Shown one piece after another: positions 12,232 to 22,758 of a DNA stretch of 64,000 nucleotides (positions within the stretch are counted from its first letter, which is position 1; every line of letters starts with the position of its first letter). The stretch is from Mytilus edulis (Eukaryota; Mollusca; Bivalvia; Mytilida; Mytilidae), in the NCBI RefSeq assembly GCF_963676685.1, contig NC_092350.1, forward strand, positions 3,027,486 through 3,091,485, given 5' to 3'. The notes below the pieces were generated by a model. That model was not told the origin of the DNA. It saw only the letters and a list, made by a program, of their open reading frames with translations, and did no database searches. The position numbers and the translations under genes are program-made.

Positions 12232-12735
12232 CGGATACGGTCAATTTCCTGACTTGGACCGGCAAAGTTCCTGACTTGAGACAGTCAAAGTTCCTGACTT
12301 TGACCGGCACGGTTCCTTACTTTGGATATGAAAAATTACTAACTCGGGACGGCAAAATTCCTTACTTGGGACAGGCAATGTTATTGACTTGGGACAGATA
12401 TGTTTCCTGACTTAGGACAGATATGTTTCCTGACTTGTGACGGCAAGGTTCCTGACTTGTGACGGCAAGGTTCTTGACTTTAGACAGGCAAGGTTCCTGA
12501 CTTGGGACATGTACATTTCCTGACTTAGAACAGGTAATGTTCCTGACTTGGGACAGGCAAGATTCCTGACTTAGGACAGGCAAGGTTACTAACTTTGGAC
12601 ATGAAAGGTTACTAACTTGGGACGGCAAGTCTCCCTACTTGGGACAGGCAAGGTGTCTGACTTCGGACCGGCAAATTTCCTGACTTGGAACGGCAATGTT
12701 TCTGACTTGGGACAGGCAAGGTTCCTGACTTCATT
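12232..12735 (+). repeat. 22-23-bp minisatellite
   Basis: About two dozen units of the type TTCCTGACTTGGGACAGGCA, each with point changes (GGGACAG, GTGACGG, AGGACAG). A reading frame through it on the minus strand (SQV/SCPK-type repeats) is a by-product of the repeat. The unit resembles a segment of the Penelope-type tail (62030-62050), which suggests where the monomer came from. Confidence 0.92.
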
Positions 12736-12739
12736 ACTA

Positions 12740-13420
12740 TTGATGTGCATACTAATTTAAATAGATGTCAAATTTTTATATTAAAAAAAAGCTGTTCACA
12801 TATTATTTTGGCGTCTGAAGAATTTACAGTTAAAATTGAAAAATATCGGCCAACTCCTCGAGCTTATATTAAACAAGTCTTTGAGAGATCAAAAGAATTC
12901 TTATATATATTTTTCTTTATTGTAAAATCGTGCCATGCTAAAAGATTCCAACGTGAAAACACCAAAAAGATTATTACAGATATATATGTAAATCTGAGTA
13001 GTTTGTACTTTTCATAAACAACTTATTAAAACAAATTAAATGATCAAAGAACGGTGACACCCGGTCAAACCTATAAAAATAAATGCAAACGAGTTCATAT
13101 CTTACATATATTATGTCTATTACAGCATTTTATGTATATTTTGATGGTAAATATATATTAATTCTCAACGTGAAAACAGCGGGTCACTTTTACTAGTAGA
13201 GAAATACTAAAGCCATTAGGTTGTAAATATAATTGGTGACGTATGCTTTGACCTAGTAACTCTATTTTAGAAATCGGTGAAGTGTCGAATAAAAATGTAA
13301 ATAAAGAAGCGGCATCATAGTTTCCTATCATAATGCATCACGAAAACTTGTAAATCTATTCGTAATATGTCAACTAAATGTTCAGCGCTCACAAACGTGG
13401 CTAAGTCCGCCATATTCCTT
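12740..13420. other. AT-rich intergenic stretch
   Basis: No convincing gene. The reading frames present are short and have no recognisable motifs. Confidence 0.4.
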
Positions 13421-13424
13421 GTGT

Positions 13425-13700
13425 TCCTGTCCAAAGTCAGGGACCAGTAGTTCAGTGGTTGTCGTGGGTTTATGTCTGGCATATTTGTTTTCGTTAATTG
13501 TTCTGCTATAAATTATGTCGTAAATTTTCTTGTACACTTTTTCAAATATTTTTTATGTTGGAGCCTTTTATAGCCGACTAAACGGTATGTGTTTTTCTCA
13601 TCATTGAAAATTATACAGTTGCATATCATAATCAAACAATTTGAACTCTAATGAATTAATATCTGTCTTATTCGCAATCATACCACATCTCTCTTTTTTT
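13425..13700 (+). repeat. Interspersed repeat M1, diverged copy
   Basis: Begins with CTGTCCAAAGTCAGG and CAGTGGTTGTCGTGGG, continues with TTTTATAGCCGACTAA, and ends in a degenerate ATCATACCACATCTC. The order is the same as in the longer copies at 21.8, 28.6 and 37.7 kb. Confidence 0.7.
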
Positions 13701-13924
13701 TTTAACATAAAAGAAAAAAATGTAATAAAATATCGTACATTTCTAATAAGGAAATACCGGTTGAGTCGACATTGTAAGCGTCTGCTGCTACATATGCAAG
13801 CATTCCATATCTTGTAAATGTTGTCAGGATATCATAATAGAGAACAGTAGACAAATAAGTACACAGCTTATTGATTAACAAGAATGTGTCCAAAGTACAC
13901 GGATGCCTACTCACACTATCATTT

Positions 13925-14340
13925 ATATGTTCAGTGGACCGTGAAATTTGGGTCAATACTTTGATTTGGCATAAAAATTTGAAAGATCATATCATAGGGA
14001 ACATGTGTACTAAGTGTCAAGTTGATTGGACTTCAACTTCATCAAAAACTACCTTGACCACAAACTGTAACCAAAACTTTAACCTGAGCTTCGCACTATC
14101 TTTTTCTTTGTTCAGTGGACCGTGAAATTGGGGTCAATACTTTAATGTGGCATTAAAGTTAGAAAGATCATATCATAGGGAAAATGTGTACTAAGCTTCA
14201 AGAGTTGATTGGACTTCAACTTCATCAAAAACTATCTTGACCAAAAACTTTAACGTGAAGCGTTACGAACGGACGAACAGACGGAAGAACGGACGCACAG
14301 ACCAGAAAACCTAATGCCCCTCTTCTATCGTAGTTGGGGC
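13925..14340 (+). repeat. Interspersed element with internal direct duplication
   Basis: Two direct repeats (about 13930-14100 and 14112-14262) begin TTCAGTGGACCGTGAAATT and include GAAAGATCATATCATAGGGA. They are followed by a GAACGGACGAACAGACGG run and end with TAGTTGGGGCATAAAAA. No coding capacity. A weak relative of the GGACGAAC segment lies near 20460. Confidence 0.7.
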
Positions 14341-14533
14341 ATAAAAACGTCTAAAGGTAGGAACACGTTAGAATGGTCATGTATCCGTACCGTACATGCA
14401 GATTTGAAGACTACTGTGTCTTCGTCATTGAATTAACCAAAACAAACATGAATGTGTATTTCCTATTTAAGAAAAGTTATCCAGGAAAATCAGCTAGAAC
14501 TAAAAAAGACTTAAGTATACATATTTTCAAACT

Positions 14534-14539
14534 TTTATT
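14534..14539 (-). terminator. Polyadenylation signal, gene 1
   Basis: AATAAA on the minus strand about 120 bp past the gene 1 stop codon. Confidence 0.55.
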
Positions 14540-14656
14540 ATAAATATGAAAAAAATTATTATTCCTAGAAACATTGTTACAAATGTAACGCAATGGATTT
14601 CTTTGTTTAAATTGTGTATACTGCCTAAATATCATCTTGAGTTTATAAACACGTGA

Positions 14657-15812
14657 TCACAACCAACCATTGCCAACTTGTCTGTTTGTTTCTAACTGGC
14701 TTCGTCTTTCATTGAAAATTTGGTCGAATCTGTTATTTCTGTCAATATTTGTTCTCCTGTCAATATTTGTATCAAATCTGTTTCTTCTATCAAGATTCGT
14801 ATCAAATCTATTTCCAATTCTACCATCTAAATTTGACGTTTGTCCTAGTACGTTTAAAAAATCATTACCCAAACTATCAACGAATCGTCCACCTATTCTT
14901 TGGTTTCTATTTTGAAATCCACCATCTTGCCACTGAGAACCGCCCTGCCATCTATCTAAATTATCTCCCCTGCCGCTATTGCAAATGTCAATGTCACAGC
15001 CTCTACACCTCACGCCATGTTCAAATTCGATTGTTTCTTGTACACACTGTGGTGGTATTATCTGTAGAGTACACGGTTTGTTGCATTGAAGCAGTTTGTT
15101 GCTAGGTAGCACGGCATGATCAGTGGGTATATGGATTGGATCTTTAACAAACCCATTGCCGTTTGATATATGGACGGGATCTTTCAGAAATCCATGATCC
15201 TGGGGTCTAACCACGGAAGTATGTTTGGTCTTTTTGTGATAGCCATAGCTGCGACCTACAAAATAAAAATGTTATTTTATTTGTATTATTTAAATTATTC
15301 TAGCAGTGTTGATGTGACAATTCATATTTATATGTGTGTGTGTGTGTGTGTGTGTGTGAAATGGATTGTAAAACAATAGATGTACATATATGGTTATAAT
15401 TAATGATAAACCGATAAGTACAATCAGTGTGTCCGAAGCAGTCAAACGCCATCACTGTTGAGACGTTTGACACAATAAAACCTAAACTATTTTTTTTAAT
15501 GTAACTTACACGAAAATTCTCTATTTTTACTAGTGTCAACAGCGTTTAAAATATTTCTATAATTTTGTAGGTTATCAATGTTTTTCTTTTCATTTTTTGT
15601 TTGTTATCCTACGTCTACATTAATATTAAACAGACCAAAATAAGTATTATTTTTTTTTTCAAAATAACTTTCTATTATTTTTTTTTACACTACACGTGAC
15701 TTCAATTTACATATTCACAAAATAAAACATTAACATTACAGATGTTGTAATTCATACCTTGAACTGAGCATAGAGAGACAAATAGAAACGTGCAACAAAT
15801 AAGTGACTTCAT
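14657..15812 (-). CDS. Gene 1: secreted six-cysteine, Asn/Arg-rich protein (217 aa)
   Basis: Two exons: 15758-15812 (55 nt) and 14657-15255, joined by a phase-1 GT-AG intron of 502 bp that contains a (TG)n run near 15336-15358. Exon 1 encodes the signal peptide MKSLICCTFLFVSLCSVQG. Exon 2 starts RSYGYHKKTK, then a doubled KDPVHI/KDPIHI segment. The cysteine module follows, at about C76, C80, C89, C102, C105 and C110 (TLQIIPPQC, HGVRCRGCDIDIC). The tail is rich in Asn, Arg and Asp and contains one unit related to the 20-residue repeat of genes 2-4 (NQRIGGRFVDSLG), then RRNRFDTN-type repeats, ending GNGWL. It is the most diverged and least expanded of the four short paralogs. No enzyme motif is seen. 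A structural extracellular role is inferred. Confidence 0.85.
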
Positions 15813-15861
15813 GTTAACTGTATATTGTAAACTGATACACAATCTACAAAACCATGTTTCT

Positions 15862-16118
15862 TTTATACCATACAAAATAAATGTCCTTAATCGTAACGTA
15901 TACGCAGTGATTGTATTGTAATGGATGAAAGTTAGTGTAAACGTCATTGAATTTGACAGACAATGACACCTATATTGTCATTGTAACATTTTTATGACAT
16001 TTTTATGGATTACGGACAACGATGAGCGAATACGGTATCAGTAATATGTAATGAGTGACGTATGAGATACAGTAACGTACTCTATGTAATGAGTGACGTA
16101 TGAGATACAGTAACGTAC
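15862..16118 (-). promoter_or_regulatory. Gene 1 promoter region
   Basis: TATAAA (minus) at 15862-15867 lies about 50 bp upstream of the ATG. An AACGTCA half-site at 15940-15946 lies near -127, where genes 2-4 have a CRE-like site. ATGACACCT and GAATACGGTATCA blocks further up are shared with genes 2 and 4. A 35-bp sequence containing TGAGTGACGTATGAGATAC occurs twice (16046-16080 and 16084-16118), so a TGACGTA motif is doubled in this copy only. Confidence 0.6.
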
Positions 16119-16129
16119 CCTCCCTCACA

Positions 16130-17390
16130 TAACATGTTTCTGAATCCACCGTTTTTATAGTCTTTATCATTTATCGTACATTTGATACAAAAATATCGAA
16201 CTCAAAGGAAAACTCAAAACGAAAATGTTTTCATCAAAGATCGTCTAATTGGAAATTTACAGGCTCAAACACATCACACGAATGGAAAAAAATGTTATAT
16301 TCCTGATTTGGTACGGGCAAGAAGTTCGATTTAATAAGTTTAATGTTATTTAGCATTGAATATTTTGATCTTGCCTCTAAACGGAAACCTTAATTTGATT
16401 GGTCATCCTATGCGGCCATTGCATGTTGTGAACGTGCTGATATATACAATTTTTTGGGCTCTGTGATTTAGCTGAATTAACGTTCATCCAAATGACCAAT
16501 GAAAACAATCGGTCGTTTGTGGTTCCTTCGATTAATAGTATTGCAAATATACTAGCGGAAATATAAACGTTGCAACCTTTACCAAACTGTCGTATTTTTT
16601 TTACCAACCTAAAGCTAAATATTATGATATTTAATCATCTTGTTAATCTCTGCGATATTGGTTAAACACATCCTCAGTTTGTATGTGTACACAACTGTTT
16701 TATGTGAGTCCTTTGTGGAACATAGTATAAACATTTCTTCTTTCTTTCTTCTTTTTTTTGCAAGGAAAGCAATGTTGTTATTTTTAAATAAATAAATATA
16801 CCTTTTCGCACAGCTATGAACATGGAGCAGTCTGTCTTTGTGGTGGTGCGTTCTATAATTTGGCTACGACAGCTACGATTCATGTATATGGCAAACTCAG
16901 GTGATAATCATCCAGACATCGGAATCACTTCAGCAATCAAATGTGTTTCTGGTAACATGTTCAACCGAAAACAACAGCGCTTAAGTTTAATATTTGTGCC
17001 ATATCCTAGACAGTGTCTGAAAGCATTCAAGATATTCTCAAATGATAAAACGACGATATAATATCACCTTATTATAAAGATTTAATAATTCATGTAAGCA
17101 GTTTTGTCTTTTGTATCGTGTTTTGTTTTTCTCTCTTGTTAATTTTTTTTTTTTTGCTTTTGTTATTTTTTCTTCTTCTGCTATGCGAATCTGAGCTGGG
17201 ATTCTTTCCGTTGTGTTCTATAATTAAAGCGTTATTGTTTATGTGTTTACTGTCAGCATACATGTGTATTGTATATGTTAGAAAGGAACAACTTGATATA
17301 AGTTGCCATCCAATCGTAGTGCTACATGAAGATATCATTAAATCAAAATAAAAAAGTATCATGTGTTCATAAACAATGACGAATAAAAAA
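16130..17390. other. Intergenic stretch, no supported gene
   Basis: Short open frames occur (for example 16816-17061 plus) but have no motif, splice context or paralog in the window. Confidence 0.45.
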
Positions 17391-17394
17391 AATC

Positions 17395-17610
17395 TTACTT
17401 TCCAAAAATGGGACGAAAGATAGAAAGATAGATCGAAAATAAACTGAGAATGCCATGGCTAAAAATAAAAAGACAAACAGACAAATAATAGTACAGAAGA
17501 CATAACATTGAAAACTAAAGACTAAGCAACACGAACTCCACCAAAAACTGGGGGTGATCTCGGGTGCTCCTGAACGGAAGGCAGATCCTGCTCCACATGT
17601 GGCAACCTAT
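17395..17610 (-). repeat. Penelope-type element 3' tail fragment
   Basis: The reverse complement matches the tail of the 34.4-36.7 kb copy, including CCACATGTGGAGCAGGATCT, GTTTGTCTGTTTGTC-type sequence and AGCCATGGC. No RT coding sequence remains. Confidence 0.65.
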
Positions 17611-17614
17611 TTGA

Positions 17615-19300
17615 ATTATAACATTTTTTCAAGAATCTGAATTGCAATGATGCCAGGTTATGTTATAATAAATTGACATATATCCAGAAATGCACGGTGT
17701 TTCCGTTAGTATAGTATAATGTAGTTCGTTGATGGTTCGTTTGGTAAACTTGTGCCCACCAGGTACTGTAACTTGATTTTCAAAATTTCGGTGTTCTATT
17801 ATTATCATGGTTATAATTATGGTTTACTTTGGGGTTTTCCCGAATATTGTCTTTGATTTTCTTGTGTTGTTTCAAACCTTGACTCTCAAATGGCTTGAGA
17901 CGAGTTTCGGGTGATATCTAACTTTCTAACCCCTTTTTACCATCACAAGTTTAATCAATATCCATTCAGAGACCAATTAAAACATAACCATTCCATTGTT
18001 TTGTGTTATATTGTTACATGTCTATTTGACTCATACTTTATTATTTCATAAATGCACTAAATCGTGTACACTTCTTGAACAGAGAACAAACATTTTATAA
18101 TTTAAAGTACCATCAATTTGTCAATTAACTTTTTTTTCCAAAAGGAGCGTATAGTATGTTGTCGAGGAATTAATATGGAGGTTTCCGAAAGGAGCTTCGG
18201 TTGTCTTATTATAAATGTATATGTATTGTTGTTCTGTTTTTACAGAAAAATATAACATAACTTGAATTTTATATATTGAGGTATACCCCCAAATTGATTT
18301 TCAGTTTAAAAATCTTATGATTTTTTGTTTTTTTTAAATTTAAGAAAGTTGAAGACATGCCAAGTTGTTTCAATCTTATTACTGTAAGGGACGACATCAA
18401 AAGTTCAATGTAGGATTAAAAAAAAAGCTTAATTCATATAGTTTTTTCACTAACCCCCTACCTCCCCCCCCCCCTTTTTTTTTTCTTAATTTAATTTGGG
18501 AAAATTGATTGACCTAAATCGATGTCAATCAAACAAAACTTTTGACCCCACCCCCAATCTATTTGATTTAAGTTTTTTTTATCCTTCTTCATTCATTTTT
18601 TTTGTCGTCCGTATTAAAGCGGTATATATTTCCTGGAAGTTTGTGGACGGTAGATTGGTATACTGGACCCCTGATGTTGTTTCGCTCTCAATCATCGGGT
18701 GACCAGTTTAGGTAGATCGGGTGTCTTTCTTTGAGCAACAGTTTTCTGATATGTTGCAAAACTATTTTTTTATAAATATATTGTAAGTATCATACGCATT
18801 CAGTATACAACAAAAGCATCTACAAGTAAATCGTGCAATATAAAACATAAAGTGTGGTTAAGTGTGTTCAAAATTATCATAAAAATCCTGATAAAATTAT
18901 GGCAGATAATTGTTTTGATTTTAAAAGGGCAATTTGTGGGTTTGATTTTTTTTTTCAATCAAAAAATGCCCCTGATCCCCATTTTTTTTTTTATTTTCAA
19001 AATATTTATGAAAAGCAATTCTCTGATTGAATTTTGAATAATTAGATCGTGTAGTATTCCTCAATGTAAAGAAAATATTAATTTTCTGCCATATGGGCAA
19101 TAATAATAACTGATTTCTTTAATTTCAATGTATTCTAATGTAAAACAAGGTTTGACAGTGTGACACCTATATTTAATAATACAATTTAAAAGTACATTGA
19201 CCTAGAAGTATTTAACAGATGTTGAAGACAATTCTACTGTCGAACACTAAGAAATCCCAGCTGCCTTAATGTGAAAAATCTGTGAACGAAAAGAAAAACA
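17615..19300. other. AT-rich intergenic stretch with homopolymer tracts
   Basis: Contains a C-run followed by a T-run near 18463-18484 and several poly-T tracts. No gene or classified repeat is recognised. Confidence 0.4.
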
Positions 19301-19303
19301 AAG

Positions 19304-19515
19304 GCATTAATTTTAGCAACACGATGGAATGTCACGTTCCAGACGACTCTAAAATATTATTGTCGTATATTTCTTTGATATCATGATGTAGAATTATAAT
19401 GTTATCCAATACCTAGTTTATGTTCATTGGTTATTGAAGTTGTTACATGTTGTCAAGTGTCGAGAAATTAGTTTCAGTGGTAGATCACTTTAATTATGAT
19501 TGGATATAATGTTCC
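19304..19515 (+). repeat. Interspersed repeat R3, copy 2
   Basis: Direct match to 11750-11965. The two copies share the segment beginning GGCATTAATTTTAGCAACAC and diverge after the ATAATG-rich end. Confidence 0.75.
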
Positions 19516-19555
19516 TTACAATAAACCCTTCGTTCATTTTTACATTCATTCATCG

Positions 19556-19640
19556 CAGGCACTTGTTTCTATCCATGGGAAGAATCACTCGTAAATATAC
19601 GTTGAAAGTGGGTCTTCCCATGGATAGAAACAAGTGCCTG
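19556..19640. repeat. Perfect 28-bp inverted repeat (hairpin)
   Basis: The arm at 19556-19583 (CAGGCACTTGTTTCTATCCA...) is perfectly complementary to 19613-19640, with a 29-nt loop. CATTCATTCAT tracts flank both sides. Transcripts of either strand would fold into a stable stem. It could be a small-RNA precursor or a recent foldback duplication. Confidence 0.9.
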
Positions 19641-19867
19641 TGTCATTCATTCATTCATATATAATTGTCGATCTGCTCTTGAAGCGTCACATATCTTATT
19701 TCAATTTTTTGTTAAAATATAGATTTTACATTTTCAAATTGTATAGAAATACCAACATTTTTCCATGAAATAATTCTTAGTCAAGTTTTAAGTATTCTAT
19801 AGCATTATATGAAGTGTATACATGTTTGTCCGTATAAAATTTCCTTCACAACAAAAGATTGACCTAA

Positions 19868-20560
19868 TGCGGATCCAGGATTCCATAAATGAGAGGGGGG
19901 AACTAAAGAAAATTTTAGTGGTATAGGTAAAAAGTCTGGACTAATTACAAATGATGCTCCACGAGGAGGAGCCCGGGAACCCAGGCACCCCTCCTTAGTC
20001 CGCCTCTGTTGAAGAAACCTAAACGAAACCGTGGCCAAAAGAATAAAGCTTAGGGCCACGAGCACATGATACGCCTGTCGCTCATTCAAAGAATAAAAAA
20101 CCAAAACTCCTCAATGTCATATCAAAAATATATAGTATATATAAAAAAAACTGAAGGGAGTTTATTTTAATAGATATAAACCAGTCATCCAAATTTGGTT
20201 AAACTGCTCAAAACACGTTTGAGTTGTCAGAAAACCGGAAAATCCCGCCCTTTTAACAAATAACATCCCATAGCTCCCATAAATTAAGCTTCAAAGGTGA
20301 GCTTATGTGAAAAGATATCAACGCTTAACCAAAGTTTCACAAAAACTGTTCAAAGCATTTTTAAATACTCGTCTGAGAACTGGAAAATAGCCCTTTTAGA
20401 ATGAATAAAGCTCCATAACTCGGACACGTAAAATCTTTAAAAAAATCGACATATTTACGACGTACGGACGAACAACGGTATATAATAATACGTCCCGGTA
20501 ATAGGCGTATAGAAAGAAAAGTAAGGAAAACAGTCAATGATACACGTCACTTAAACTACA
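19868..20560. repeat. Degenerate repeat debris
   Basis: Contains a GCGGATCCAGG-bearing piece related to the MITE at 9814-9967. It also has a short tract (CGTACGGACGAAC) related to the element at 13.9-14.3 kb. No gene. Confidence 0.4.
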
Positions 20561-20879
20561 GCTGTATCAAGGATCCGACAAAAAACGTATCAAATTGAGG
20601 GTTTGGATTGTTAAACACATTTTGATGCTCTAATGGTTGCACCCGTCCTGTTGAATATAAAAGGTCAAATTCCGGTTAAATGTAGCATTCAAAGATAAAT
20701 TCATATAAAACGAGGAAAGAACAGATTAACTGAAGGCAATAACAATCAAAAGCAAGGAGTAAACACAGTTTATTTGATTTTTTTTATACGTTTTTGATAC
20801 GTTATTTGGATGGAGAGCTGTCTCATCGGCACTCACACCACATCTTCCTATATCTCTCTTAAGACTCATAAAACCAAAA

Positions 20880-21300
20880 GACATTTACATCAACAGTGAC
20901 AAATAATAAATAAGAAACAACACCACTAAAAACCGAGAGTGAAATCAGGTGCTCCGGAAGGGTAAGCATTTCCTGCACCGTATACGGCACCCATCGTGTT
21001 ATTTCTTTGTTCAGTTCGGTAATGATGGAAGGTTATAATGAATGAGGAAGAATATCAGATATGATTTCTGACACACTTTTGTCATAATGGCCAATCAGCT
21101 CATGATGGCGACCGTAAAATTTATTAAGTGAGGACCTTAATTTAATTGATTCATAGCCCTGTCTTAGCAAATTTTGAGAAAGCTGTAGTCCTTGTTCAAC
21201 AAAATCAACGTACTTTGAGCTAGCTCTAGAGTAACGTATCAATTGAGACAAAAATTCTTTTGTTTTTGAGGATATTTGCATTAATCGAGAGATAACCTCA
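20880..21300 (-). pseudogene. Penelope-type RT C-terminal fragment with 3' tail
   Basis: The minus strand encodes 82 residues including QLIRYSRASSKYVDF, LRQGYESIKLRSSLNKFYGR and HYDKSVSEI, followed by the element tail (GAGCACCTGATTT-type and TTTTTAGTGGTG phrases, minus strand). It matches the C-terminus of the RT family at 34.4-36.2 kb. Everything upstream of this domain is lost, as in 5'-truncated retrotransposition. Confidence 0.75.
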
Positions 21301-21839
21301 ACTTTGTTTTTTTAACATACATTTATGTGTCAATTTTAGGTTTTATATGCCCATACAGGTTTCATACTTTTGATGGTCTGTTTTATTGATTATTCTTCTG
21401 TAGACAAAACAATATTTCTTAGGATTTGTTATTAAATTATGTTCTCCAAGGGAAGTAATACAAACGTCATTAAATAATTTATCATACTTGAACTTTAATT
21501 ATTTAAGAAAGTTTAACAGATTTACTGTTCAATGGTTAAACATGTGTTTAGTATAACTATACATTTTTTTTACAGCTTAACATATTGTTTCATAGGAAAA
21601 TTTGTGTACAGAACCCATGTAGTCTTAGATGCATGATTGTTTTTATTAGTTGTTAGTGGTTTTTAACAAGCTGTCAGTAACTGCAAGTACTCTCAGATCT
21701 GTACGTTGTGTTTTTTGTTGTTGGGATATACAAGTACCCGGCCACGTCCACTCTGTGTAGTATTTCTATTGGTATCCATCTGATGAGTCAAGCCTTTTCA
21801 ACTGATTTTCATACTTCGTTCTTATGTTGTTATGTTACA

Positions 21840-22240
21840 CCACTGTCCCAGGTTAGGGGAGGTTTAGGATCCCGCTCATATGTTTACCCCCCCCCCCCGT
21901 CCACCCCCCCCCCCCCCCCACACACACACCACCACCACCACCACCACTACCACCACCACTACCACATTCTCTTTAAATGTGCCTGTCCCATATCAGAAGC
22001 CTGTAATTCAGTGGTTGTCGTTTGTTGATGTTTTACATATTTGTTTTTCGTTTATTTTTTATATAAATAAGGCCGTTAGTTTTCTTACTTGAATTGTTTT
22101 ACATTTGTCATTTCGGAGCCTGACTATGCAGTAAGGGCTTTGCTCATTGTACGGTGACCTATAGTTGTTACTTTTGTGTGTCATTTGGTCTTTTGTGGGG
22201 AGTTGTCTCATTGGCAATTATACCATATCTTCTTTTTTTA
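21840..22240 (+). repeat. Interspersed repeat M1, long copy with C and ACC expansions
   Basis: A nearly complete M1 copy, from GTTACACCACTGTCCCAGGT to ATACCATATCTTC. At about 21890-21965 the phrase that reads GTTTAACCCCGCCACATTCT in sister copies has grown into long C-runs, (CA)n, and (CAC)n/(ACC)n. This copy opens the first of the three tandem duplication units. Confidence 0.85.
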
Positions 22241-22675
22241 CATTAAAGTAAATATTGCCCTTGAACAGTTTTAACCATGAAAAAAAATGTCCGGTTGACA
22301 CAATTTCATGGGGGACATTTTTAAAACCTAGTAATGAACCTTATGCAAAGTTTGCCTACAAAACACTATATAAAAAATCTTTTAAAAAACTGTATGTTGA
22401 TGTATATGTGTAGCGTTGGGTTAAGGTCTATTGAGCTTAAACTTAATCTAATTGTCATAACAAAATGGATGAAAACTTTAAACATCTAGGCAGTTTTGGC
22501 AATTTGAAACTTGGTATGCAGTTTGGGTTTTGCTCATTGTTGAAGGCTGTAGGATGACCTATAATTGTTATATGTACGTCATTTACTCTATGGTGGAAAA
22601 TTTCTTCTTGGCAATCTTGCCAATCTGATTGTTTGTATGACAAAAACCAATAAGTAAGAAATAGATCTTTACCCG

Positions 22676-22681
22676 TTTATT
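22676..22681 (-). terminator. Polyadenylation signal, gene 2
   Basis: AATAAA on the minus strand about 80 bp past the stop codon, conserved in gene 3. Confidence 0.65.
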
Positions 22682-22758
22682 GATTATATAAAAATTGTAC
22701 AGCAAAATACTCTGGATTTCTAAATGTTTTACAAAATACTCAAATCTTCACCACGTGA

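Noticed and set aside
12362-12628. 88-codon minus-strand frame with SQV/SCPK repeats
   Set aside because: It is a translation of the 22-23-bp minisatellite. There is no start context or splice support.
16816-17061. 81-codon plus-strand frame
   Set aside because: No recognisable domain or splice context and no copy elsewhere in the window.
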